Below are positions 7,922-14,658 of a DNA stretch of 19,956 nucleotides, one piece after another; the first letter of the stretch is position 1, and every line of letters starts with the position of its first letter. The DNA comes from CAXMWX01 sp051008185 (GTDB lineage Bacteria > Pseudomonadota > Gammaproteobacteria > Eutrophobiales > Eutrophobiaceae): NCBI GenBank assembly GCA_051008185.1, contig JBPCXW010000031.1, positions 1 through 19,956 on the forward strand, given 5' to 3'. The position numbers were made by a program, and so were the translations under genes. The notes beneath the pieces are model-generated. The model ran no database searches. It had not been told where the DNA came from and worked only from the letters and a program-made list of their open reading frames with translations.

Positions 7922-8794
7922 TCATCCCGTTTCCAGATCGCATAACACTTGATAAGTGTCGGGGCGTCTGTCTCGTAAAAACTGCCAGCCATTGCGTACC
8001 TCACGCAACACATCCAGATCGACCTCATGCACCAGTAATTCATCCTGCTCACGACCGGCGATGGCCTCAATATCACCGCGGGGATTGGCGATATAACTTT
8101 GACCGTAAAATTCACCGATATTCCACGGCTGCTCCACCCCCACCCGGTTGATGGCGGCGACATACACGCCGTTCGCCGCCGCCGCCGCAGGTTGTTCCAG
8201 TTTCCACAGGTACTCTGACAAACCGGCCACGGTAGCGGAAGGATTGAAAATAATCTCCGCCCCCTTCAGGGTCAGGGCGCGCCAACCCTCGGGAAAGTGA
8301 CGGTCATAACAGATATACACGCCGAGCTTGCAATAAGCGGTGTTGAATACCGGCCAACCGCTGGCCCCGGGTTTGAAGAAAAACTTTTCCCAGAAACCCG
8401 CCACCTGGGGGATATGGGTCTTGCGGTATTTGCCCAGATAAGCACCATCGGCATCAATGACCGCCGCAGTGTTGTAATACAAACCGGGAGCAGCTTCTTC
8501 ATAAATGGGCACGATAATGACCATGTTGTGCCGTTTGGCATATTCCTGCATCAATACGGTTGTATGCCCATCGGGGATGGCTTCCGCCGCCGCATACCAC
8601 TTGGCATCCTGACTGGGACAGAAATAGGGTTGAGTAAATACTTCCTGAAAGCACAAGACTTGCACACCCTGCCGGGCCGCATCCTCAATGAGAGGCGCAT
8701 GCGCTGCCAGCATGGCGGCACGGATATCATCCGGGGAGGATGATGTGTCGCCCTTCAACCCCAACTGAATCAGCCCGACTTTAACTCTGGACAT
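7922..8794 (-). CDS. Beta-ureidopropionase (N-carbamoyl-beta-alanine amidohydrolase), nitrilase superfamily
   Basis: A 290-aa carbon-nitrogen hydrolase (PF00795) with the Glu-Lys-Cys triad: E51 in CFQEVFTQPYF, K125 in KYRKTHIPQ and C162 in YICYDRHFPEGWRAL. The last motif is typical of the N-carbamoyl-beta-alanine branch rather than N-carbamoylputrescine amidase. It would release ammonia, CO2 and beta-alanine (or 3-aminoisobutyrate) in the cytoplasm. ATG 8794 follows AAGGTG by about five bases. It is the first gene of the pyrimidine block, 66 nt downstream of the NIPSNAP gene; that gap has no RutR-type dyad, so transcription may come mainly from the promoter near 11750. Another amidase specificity cannot be excluded from sequence, but the neighbours make it unlikely. 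Confidence 0.92.
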   Translation of the reverse strand: MSRVKVGLIQLGLKGDTSSSPDDIRAAMLAAHAPLIEDAARQGVQVLCFQEVFTQPYFCPSQDAKWYAAAEAIPDGHTTVLMQEYAKRHNMVIIVPIYEEAAPGLYYNTAAVIDADGAYLGKYRKTHIPQVAGFWEKFFFKPGASGWPVFNTAYCKLGVYICYDRHFPEGWRALTLKGAEIIFNPSATVAGLSEYLWKLEQPAAAAANGVYVAAINRVGVEQPWNIGEFYGQSYIANPRGDIEAIAGREQDELLVHEVDLDVLREVRNGWQFLRDRRPDTYQVLCDLETG

Positions 8795-8807
8795 TTCACA
8801 CCTTCAA

Positions 8808-8836
8808 TATGCTTGTTGATTGGTAAGTAAAGCATA
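8808..8836. repeat. 7-bp inverted repeat in the NIPSNAP/ureidopropionase gap
   Basis: TATGCTT (8808-8814) and AAGCATA (8830-8836) are exact reverse complements with a 15-nt spacer, inside the only gap over 50 nt between 1031 and 10815. It could be a weak hairpin or an operator for a secondary promoter of the pyrimidine block. A poor - strand promoter match (TTTACT, 16 bp, TATTGA) overlaps it. Confidence 0.3.
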
Positions 8837-8860
8837 GCAATTTCTTAAACTATCCATGGA

Positions 8861-9181
8861 TCATTTAATAGGTGAAAACTTTGCGGACCTGAGCAATTTT
8901 ATTTCCTGCGTCTGAATGATCTGCAGAGCCCATATTTCTTCAATGAACTTTTGCCATTCGGGGTCCGCTTCCATTTTGGCGCGACGGCGCTCGCGATCTG
9001 CCATATCTTCATAACCCCATAAGAATACCACCTGATGCAAATTTCCCACCTCTGTGGTGAACAACCCCAAAAATTCACCCAGGTGTTTTTTTTGCAGTGG
9101 CAGCCCTTCGGTTTCGTATTTGTTCAGCCACTGCTTCAGTGTGCCGGGACGAAAAGTATAAGTGCGATGATCAATTATCAT
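8861..9181 (-). CDS. NIPSNAP-family protein
   Basis: A 106-aa protein of the NIPSNAP family (PF07978), a small dimeric alpha+beta-barrel fold with no settled biochemical role in bacteria. Recognisable features are the N-terminal IIDHRTYTFRPGTL strand (2-15), LPLQKKHLGEFLGLFTTEVG (27-46), the central strand VVFLWGYEDMADRERRR (52-68) and PEWQKFIEE (78-86). There is no signal peptide or membrane segment. It lies 14 nt downstream of the GMC oxidoreductase gene, so the two are almost certainly cotranscribed. ATG 9181 has only a short AGG seven bases upstream. A role as an accessory or isomerase-like partner of the oxidoreductase is a guess from position. Confidence 0.88.
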   Translation of the reverse strand: MIIDHRTYTFRPGTLKQWLNKYETEGLPLQKKHLGEFLGLFTTEVGNLHQVVFLWGYEDMADRERRRAKMEADPEWQKFIEEIWALQIIQTQEIKLLRSAKFSPIK

Positions 9182-9195
9182 AATAGAACCTGCTG

Positions 9196-10815
9196 TCAGT
9201 TATCTTCTAAAATCATATCCGATGCCTTTTCGGCAATCATGATTGTCGGTGCATTTGTGTTGCCGCTGGATATGGTCGGCATAATGGATGCATCAACAAT
9301 GCGTAACCGCTCTATTCCATGTACACGAAGCATATTATCAACAACCGCTTCCTTATCGTTACCCATTTTACAGGAACCAACCGGATGCAGTGTTGTTGCA
9401 GCCGTCTCCCTGAGCCAGTCCACATAATCCTGTTTAGTTGATATGCCTGCGCCCGGCTCAATTTCCTTTACCTGATAGGGGGCAAATGCCTTACCGGCAA
9501 TGACCGCCCTCATTTGCTCTACCGCCCGAATCATTACCTCGGCATCTTTCTCATCAGCCATATAATTTGCCGTAATCATCGGGGCACAGGCTATATCGTT
9601 TGAATGCAATGTAATGCGACCCCGGCTTGCCGGATTGACCGGCCCCAGCCTGATTGTAATGCCGTGATTTTGTTCTACGGGGACACGCTTGAAGGGATTG
9701 GGCCAATTCAGGTTTGCCGCCGCCTCTGTGGCCGGCATGAAATGTGCCTGAATGTCCGGTTTTGCCAGCGATGGATCGGATTTAATAAAAGCTCCGCCCT
9801 CGTATGGAAACGTGGTAATCATACCGGTGCCGAACAAGGCGCCTTGTACCACGCCCCGTGCAACGCGATCAATGCGCAAATCACGGTGCAACGATACAGG
9901 CTTCCCGATACTGTATATCAGGCAACAATCCACATGATCGTGCAGGTTTTTCCCCACCCCCGGCAAATCGTGCATAACCGGGATTGCATGTTTTTCCAAC
10001 TCAACGGGATCACCAATGCCTGACAACATCAGAATCTGGGGAGAATTAACCGTACCGGCGGAGAGTATCACTTCTTTAGCGGCCATTACTGAATGTTCCC
10101 TGCCGTTGCGAATAAACGTTACACCGGTTGCCTGATTACCTTTAAGCAAAATCTTTTGCACCAATACAGAGGTCTGTACATCAAGATTTTTCCGTTGCTC
10201 AACGGGGGAGATAAAAGCACTGGCGGCACTGCAACGTTTGCCGTTACGAATTGTAAAATCATACTTGCCGAAACCCTCCTGTCTGGCACCGTTAAAATCA
10301 TCGGTGAAGGGGTAGCCTGCCTGCTCTCCGGCCTCAATAAATACATTAAATAATTCGTTCGTTCCGTTTGAGCGGCGGATGGTTAACGGGCCCTGGGTGC
10401 CATGATAATCGTCATTACGATCAACATGTCCTTCGGAACGTTTGAAATAAGGCAACACCTCATTGTATGACCAACCCGATAGCCCCATATTTGACCAGCC
10501 ATCATAGTCATCCGCATGGCCGCGAATATATATCATTCCATTTATGGTGGAAGAACCGCCCAGCACCTTGCCTCTCGGCCAATATATCTGACGCTCGTTA
10601 AGCTCCTTTTCAGGCTCGGTGTAATATTTCCAGTTGTAAATCCCGGAATGCATGAGTTTCCCCATCAGCATCGGCAAACGAAACAGATAATTGCGATCAC
10701 GCCCCCCTGCTTCCAATAGCAATACCTTGTTGTCCGGATCTTTTGATAACCGGTTTGCCAGCACACAGCCGGCAGACCCCGCACCAATAATAATGTAATC
10801 GTATTCGTCAAGCAT
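9196..10815 (-). CDS. GMC-family FAD-dependent alcohol oxidoreductase
   Basis: A 539-aa glucose-methanol-choline oxidoreductase. The FAD Rossmann motif is at residues 7-20 (YIIIGAGSAGCVLA), GMC signature 1 (PRGKVLGGSSTINGM) at 80-94 and signature 2 (GTVNSPQILMLSGIG) at 254-268. The catalytic pair is His477 in TTLHPVGSCKMG and Asn519 in SSGNTNAPT. The length is that of choline/alcohol dehydrogenases, and there is no export signal. The enzyme would oxidise an alcohol, probably to an aldehyde, with FAD. Choline is unlikely, since no betaine genes are nearby and the neighbours are the glycosylase 19 nt upstream and NIPSNAP 14 nt downstream. GGTGA lies about six bases before ATG 10815. It is probably controlled by the RutR-like site at 11734. 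The substrate is unknown. Confidence 0.92.
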   Translation of the reverse strand: MLDEYDYIIIGAGSAGCVLANRLSKDPDNKVLLLEAGGRDRNYLFRLPMLMGKLMHSGIYNWKYYTEPEKELNERQIYWPRGKVLGGSSTINGMIYIRGHADDYDGWSNMGLSGWSYNEVLPYFKRSEGHVDRNDDYHGTQGPLTIRRSNGTNELFNVFIEAGEQAGYPFTDDFNGARQEGFGKYDFTIRNGKRCSAASAFISPVEQRKNLDVQTSVLVQKILLKGNQATGVTFIRNGREHSVMAAKEVILSAGTVNSPQILMLSGIGDPVELEKHAIPVMHDLPGVGKNLHDHVDCCLIYSIGKPVSLHRDLRIDRVARGVVQGALFGTGMITTFPYEGGAFIKSDPSLAKPDIQAHFMPATEAAANLNWPNPFKRVPVEQNHGITIRLGPVNPASRGRITLHSNDIACAPMITANYMADEKDAEVMIRAVEQMRAVIAGKAFAPYQVKEIEPGAGISTKQDYVDWLRETAATTLHPVGSCKMGNDKEAVVDNMLRVHGIERLRIVDASIMPTISSGNTNAPTIMIAEKASDMILEDN

Positions 10816-10834
10816 TGTTATTCACCGTGTTGGA

Positions 10835-11689
10835 TTACCATGTAATGGGTTTTAAATTCATTGCGAGAAGTTTTTCATTGCACTCAACAAAAGGGTTTTT
10901 CATATTCAGAAAATCATCACCTGCCGCAGGATGTGGTCTTGCAACAATCTGCGGGTGATCGTCAATGTCGTCAATTATACCGGCATCGCGCATCGCATCC
11001 CGTGCTATATCGCCAAACAGGATAAATACTTGCCCGCGCGGATTTTTTTCGTACAAGTATTGAATGGTTCTCACTATGAGTGGCCGCCATAACGGGATAT
11101 GTCCCTCCAGTTGGTGTGGATGACCTTCCACGGCAAAGCGGGTAATAGTAAGACTGGAGTTGAGTAATAACACACCTTGTTTCACCCAGTCCCCGGCTAA
11201 TTGCGGGGGCTTCGGAATATCAATCGCGCCTGACTCTATGGCATCTATCGCCTTGCTCCATTTGCGGCTACCCTGCGCGTATTCATCATCATTCCCTCGT
11301 ATGGCGCAAATAAATTGCAACAGGCTACGCATACTGGCGGACCACATCTTCTCCAACTCCCTCCATTCGGCATAACCGCCTGCCTCAAATGCCCGGCCTG
11401 TTGAAAAAGCCATACAGGGATAAGGGTCTTGCCCAAGCAGAACACAACGAACAGATTCGGGTTCAATATCATCAAAAGCCCTGAATATATGTGCGTCTCT
11501 GGCTGCGCCGAGTTGTTGAAAGCCCTTGCGTGCCGGAAAGATTGGCTCCCAGACATTGAGCTTTAAGCCCCCGTTCACTGATGAGAAGGCCGGTTTGACA
11601 CCCTTGAATATCTGACGCCAGGATGTATCCAAATCGGTATCCCAATCGGCAAGAGTTTCCCGCATCGCATCTATCAGGCTTGTTGTCAT
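10835..11689 (-). CDS. Uracil-DNA glycosylase family protein (family 1-like, divergent)
   Basis: A 284-aa protein of the uracil-DNA glycosylase superfamily (PF03167). It keeps the water-activating Asp88 in LLGQDPYP (85-91), the uracil-binding Asn177 in VLLLNSSLTI (173-182), the FILFGDIA strand (222-229) and His253 in RPHPAAGDDF. It departs from classical Ung: GQDPYH is GQDPYP, HPSPLS is HPAAGDD, and it is about 60 residues longer, with an extra N-terminal region. Expected activity is removal of uracil from DNA, though DNA repair specificity is unproven. It is the first gene of a unit with the GMC gene (19 nt away), and a strong RutR-type operator/promoter lies 33-85 nt upstream. ATG 11689 has no clear Shine-Dalgarno. 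Its place in a presumed uracil-responsive regulon is unusual. Confidence 0.85.
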   Translation of the reverse strand: MTTSLIDAMRETLADWDTDLDTSWRQIFKGVKPAFSSVNGGLKLNVWEPIFPARKGFQQLGAARDAHIFRAFDDIEPESVRCVLLGQDPYPCMAFSTGRAFEAGGYAEWRELEKMWSASMRSLLQFICAIRGNDDEYAQGSRKWSKAIDAIESGAIDIPKPPQLAGDWVKQGVLLLNSSLTITRFAVEGHPHQLEGHIPLWRPLIVRTIQYLYEKNPRGQVFILFGDIARDAMRDAGIIDDIDDHPQIVARPHPAAGDDFLNMKNPFVECNEKLLAMNLKPITW

Positions 11690-11721
11690 TGTCTGTAACT
11701 TGTTGATTTACCGGAAAACTG

Positions 11722-11750
11722 ATGCTAGTCCTATTTGACGATTTAGTCAA
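11722..11750 (-). promoter_or_regulatory. Promoter of the glycosylase-GMC-NIPSNAP unit
   Basis: On the - strand TTGACT (11745-11750) and TAGCAT (11722-11727) stand 17 bp apart, matching sigma70 -35 and -10 at 5/6 and 4/6 positions. The -35 is one arm of the RutR-type dyad, so binding would block polymerase. It may also drive the pyrimidine genes by read-through. Confidence 0.6.
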
Positions 11751-11774
11751 ACTGTATTTGACCGAGATGTCAGC
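11734..11774. promoter_or_regulatory. Tandem RutR-type operator A
   Basis: Dyad 1 is TTTGAC (11734-11739), GATTTA, GTCAAA (11746-11751), a perfect 6-bp inverted repeat. Dyad 2 is TTTGAC (11757-11762), CGAGAT, GTCAGC (11769-11774), imperfect. The dyads start 23 bp apart. The core TTGACGATTTAGTCAA matches the E. coli RutR consensus, as I recall it, at all but about two fixed positions. The same layout recurs at 13853 and 15907. The site lies between the DUF3604 stop and the glycosylase start. Confidence 0.7.
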
Positions 11775-11775
11775 G

Positions 11776-13794
11776 TCACAGAGGCCGATGAGCCGGTGTA
11801 TACCAGATGGGGGATGACCAGGCCATCTCCTGAATGAGCTGTTTTGCGGGGTCGGAGCAGACCGCCGGGCGTTCAGGTTCGGGTAGCCTCAAACAATCCA
11901 GCAGGCTCCAGCGCGGGCTGGGATTTTCAACCACGCGCAGATAATAAAAAGCAGCTTGCGAAGGATCAAAATCCACATCCTCGAATACCGCACATAGTCT
12001 GTCGTGACCGGTACCAAAACGTTGCCCCGTTGTGACATCCACACCGGCATTGTTATCCTCTGATCCGGCTACCGTATAAACCTGTGTATGTGCCTGACCT
12101 GTGTCATCAAGCCATCCCTTGATCAGCTGAAGCTTTTGCAGAGGTGTTGCCGTAGCAACGGGATCGCGGTTGGCGGCAACGATAAAAACCGGTTTCCGAT
12201 CAGATGCCGATAGTGGCGGCATGTCGCTTCCCATCGGCACGCCTTTGGTGTAACCCTGCTCTACCATGTCGGGGGCATCGCAACTGTTCTTTGCATAGTT
12301 CCAGCCACCGAAAAAGCGCGGGGTAATACGCGGCCCGGAAGTACCAAATGTTTCGCGACGCTCCAGGGCCTCAAAGATGGCATCGCGCGAGTTTTCCATA
12401 GCCCATACCCCGGCAAGACCGCCGGGGTTGCCCTTGATACCGCTCGGCAATACGCCGGGTTTCAGCCGTTCCTGTATGGTCATTTCTCCGGTAACCGAAC
12501 CATGCCAGTGATCTTCGGCCACGTTCCCCGGGGTGCCGGTATGGTTGTCTGTGGAAGCGATCACCCCCAGCTTGACCGGGTTGAGACCGATAAGCTGTTC
12601 TTCTTCCAGCCCTGTCAGCAACGCGGAGCGTAAAAAATCATTTCTGGATATGCAGCCGCCGCCATATATGCCAAGGGCCCCGGAGCCATCGCCGCAGTCC
12701 GTGGATGCCGCATTTTTCAGCGGCTGCTGAACCAACTCTGTTCCTTTCAGGACATAGTCTCGCGCCGTGGAAGTTGCTCCGAAAACCCGAACTTGTTCCT
12801 GCTCACAGAGTTCATCAACAGCACCCAGAACTGAATTTAATCCGTTGATACATTCCGAGGCACCCTTGTGTTGAAATATCTCCATCAATGGTTCTCTATT
12901 CAGTCTGGTTTGTGCGTAGCGGCGTTTGTTTTCCGGCGTTGGTTGCAGATTCGCATACGGCGTTAGCAGCAGACCGTTGGACAGATTACTGTTATGCGGA
13001 ATCGTCAAATAGTCACAACCATTATCCGCATTACATTGTTTATCAAGTTGCTCCCACAACATAATATGCCTGGGGGCTTCAATATAAGAGACCGGGATCG
13101 CCGGCACTATGCTGTTGCGGAAGATAACATTACGATGATAATTGGAATGCTCCGGTGTCCCGCTATATTCATAACCGATAAGGCTGGTGAAGCGACACTG
13201 TTCGGTACGATCATAAGCCTCCTCCGCCGCCTTGATTACCCTTTGCCACGGCTTCTTTGCATAATCCAGACATTGCTTGCCGTCGCTTTGACAAAGCATG
13301 CCAATCCTCCGCGGGTCCTTCTGCCAGATAACAGTGGTGAACATCAGGGTGCCGCGCAGTTCATCCTGCCGATATGCCACACACAGGTCCCCATCGTATT
13401 CCGGTGAATCGGGATTGCGGCAAAGCTCCCGTTCGCCGAGGAACTCACTGTGATCTGTCACCGACAGAAAATCCAGTGGCCGATCTATTTGCACGCTACC
13501 GGTCGGCTTGCCATCTTCCCCCTGAGGGAAAAAGGGGATTGCCTTTCCCCTGGCATAATCGTACGCATCCTCCGGCATGGTATTGATCCGATTTGCGACG
13601 GCATCAAAAGACAGGGCGGTATGCACATGCAGGTCGCCGAACAAGGCCTTACGCCAGGGATTATAATCCGCACATTTGACCCGGTCTTCGGTGTATGTGA
13701 CCATACGCTCCCCAAGCGGAGCCTGTGGATCAGAACAACCGACAACGGAAATTAGCGAATACAGCAGGATATGGAGTCTGTTCAAATTATTCAT
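11776..13794 (-). CDS. DUF3604 PHP-like metal-dependent hydrolase, lipoprotein
   Basis: A 672-aa DUF3604 protein of unknown substrate. Starting at 13794 it has a lipoprotein signal: a hydrophobic stretch at 7-19 ending in VVGC with Cys20 as the lipidated residue, so it is probably anchored in the periplasm. PHP-type metal motifs are GDLHVHT (53-59), VTDHSE (112-117), GYEYSG (207-212), H220, IPHN (265-268), E305 and TDNH (415-418); these suggest a di- or trinuclear metal hydrolase. Many cysteines, probably disulfide-bonded, fit an exported protein. A longer reading to 13869 would bury the signal peptide. It has its own RutR-type promoter and sits next to the regulator. No terminator is visible before the glycosylase promoter, so transcripts may continue. 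Phosphoesterase or other hydrolase activity is a family-level guess. Confidence 0.88.
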   Translation of the reverse strand: MNNLNRLHILLYSLISVVGCSDPQAPLGERMVTYTEDRVKCADYNPWRKALFGDLHVHTALSFDAVANRINTMPEDAYDYARGKAIPFFPQGEDGKPTGSVQIDRPLDFLSVTDHSEFLGERELCRNPDSPEYDGDLCVAYRQDELRGTLMFTTVIWQKDPRRIGMLCQSDGKQCLDYAKKPWQRVIKAAEEAYDRTEQCRFTSLIGYEYSGTPEHSNYHRNVIFRNSIVPAIPVSYIEAPRHIMLWEQLDKQCNADNGCDYLTIPHNSNLSNGLLLTPYANLQPTPENKRRYAQTRLNREPLMEIFQHKGASECINGLNSVLGAVDELCEQEQVRVFGATSTARDYVLKGTELVQQPLKNAASTDCGDGSGALGIYGGGCISRNDFLRSALLTGLEEEQLIGLNPVKLGVIASTDNHTGTPGNVAEDHWHGSVTGEMTIQERLKPGVLPSGIKGNPGGLAGVWAMENSRDAIFEALERRETFGTSGPRITPRFFGGWNYAKNSCDAPDMVEQGYTKGVPMGSDMPPLSASDRKPVFIVAANRDPVATATPLQKLQLIKGWLDDTGQAHTQVYTVAGSEDNNAGVDVTTGQRFGTGHDRLCAVFEDVDFDPSQAAFYYLRVVENPSPRWSLLDCLRLPEPERPAVCSDPAKQLIQEMAWSSPIWYTPAHRPL

Positions 13795-13840
13795 TATTGG
13801 TCTTATTATCACTGCAATGCGTTGATTTACTCTGCAACCG

Positions 13841-13869
13841 ACATTATCCATATTTGACGGTTTAGTCAA
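13841..13869 (-). promoter_or_regulatory. Promoter of the DUF3604 gene
   Basis: On the - strand TTGACT (13864-13869) is followed after 17 bp by TAATGT (13841-13846), a 3/6 match to the -10. The -35 is one arm of RutR-type dyad 1 of site B. A 67-nt block here aligns without gaps to the glycosylase promoter with 50 identities, including TAAATCAAC 11 nt after the -10. Confidence 0.55.
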
Positions 13870-13893
13870 GTTTTATTTGACCGAAATATCGGC
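13853..13893. promoter_or_regulatory. Tandem RutR-type operator B
   Basis: Dyad 1 is TTTGAC (13853-13858), GGTTTA, GTCAAG (13865-13870). Dyad 2 is TTTGAC (13876-13881), CGAAAT, ATCGGC (13888-13893), with a degenerate right arm. The 23-bp offset equals that in sites A and C. It lies between the divergent DUF3604 and regulator genes and could control both. Confidence 0.68.
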
Positions 13894-13900
13894 AAACGGG

Positions 13901-13929
13901 TTATCCCCGGCCATGATTTGGGATACAAT
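13901..13929 (+). promoter_or_regulatory. Putative promoter of the TetR-family regulator gene
   Basis: TTATCC (13901-13906) and TACAAT (13924-13929) are 17 bp apart on the + strand; the -10 is a 5/6 match and the -35 only 3/6. It starts 8 bp past operator B, so bound regulator could affect it, giving possible autoregulation. Confidence 0.35.
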
Positions 13930-13972
13930 CCACCCGCAGTCTTTTACCAATCCATAGCGGAAAGAAAACACC

Positions 13973-14623
13973 ATGAATCGTGAACTTATTGAAAAACGGA
14001 TAGTGCGGGAAATGAAAAACCGCGAAAAGAAAGAAAACAAGATACTTCGTGCAGCGGAGAAAGTATTTTCAAAAAAGGGTTTTGATGGCACACGAATGGA
14101 AGATATTGCAAAGGAATGTAATATCCCCAAGCCTAATTTATATTACTATTTCAAATCCAAGAAGGTGATTTATCGCAAAATAATAAGCGAACTAATATCC
14201 GACTGGAACAAGGCGTTCGATGAAATCGCCATAGAGCGTGACCCGAAAGAAGCGATTGATGCTTATATCAGAGCCAAAGTACAGTATTCAAAACAACACC
14301 CGATTGCATCCAAGATATTTGGCGGCGAGATTATCCGGGGGTCAACTATATTCACAAAAAAAGAAAATCAGGCAATCAGAAAAATCACGGAAGAGAAATG
14401 CGCCATAATAGAAGGCTGGATGAAGAAAGGGAAAATAGACCATATTAATCCACAACACCTGATGTTTATGATATGGGCCAGCACACAGTTTTATGCGGAT
14501 TTTGACCACCATGTAAAAAACATCCTGAATGTTACGCGATTAACCGGTAAGCATTATCAGGATGCGGAGGAATTACTAACCCATGTTATCTTGCAAGGTT
14601 GTGGGCTGACAGCGAAAAAGTAG
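13973..14623 (+). CDS. RutR-like TetR-family transcriptional regulator
   Basis: A 216-aa repressor. Residues 24-70 form the TetR helix-turn-helix (ILRAAEKVFSKKGFDGT, then IAKECNIPKPNLYYYFKSKK). The C-terminal half closely matches E. coli RutR: HPIASKIFGGEII (109-121), IIEGWMKKGKI (145-155) and NPQHLMFMIWASTQFYADF (159-177), where RutR has an almost identical run ending MIWASTQHYADF. This is the ligand domain (PF08362), which binds uracil in RutR, so the effector here is probably a pyrimidine base or analogue. The start at 13973 follows GCGGAAAG at about eight bases. Three nearby tandem dyads resembling the RutR operator frame its targets and its own gene. The gene is visibly more A/T rich than the pyrimidine genes. 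It may be a paralogue with a different ligand. Confidence 0.9.
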   Translation: MNRELIEKRIVREMKNREKKENKILRAAEKVFSKKGFDGTRMEDIAKECNIPKPNLYYYFKSKKVIYRKIISELISDWNKAFDEIAIERDPKEAIDAYIRAKVQYSKQHPIASKIFGGEIIRGSTIFTKKENQAIRKITEEKCAIIEGWMKKGKIDHINPQHLMFMIWASTQFYADFDHHVKNILNVTRLTGKHYQDAEELLTHVILQGCGLTAKK

Positions 14624-14658
14624 CCCTGTGAAAAATTAGCAGGCCGGCCGATTTTGAT

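Noticed and set aside
9196..10815. GMC gene as choline dehydrogenase (betA)
   Set aside because: The family name often transfers automatically, but no betaine aldehyde dehydrogenase, choline transporter or BetI is nearby, so no gene symbol is given.
13675..13686. TTTGAC followed by CCGGTC as a fourth operator
   Set aside because: It lies inside the DUF3604 coding sequence, lacks the 6-bp spacer and has no second dyad 23 bp away.
14624..14658. GGCCGGCC palindrome between the regulator and MFS genes as a terminator
   Set aside because: It is an 8-bp self-complementary sequence with no loop and only a weak T-rich stretch after it, so a bidirectional terminator cannot be supported.
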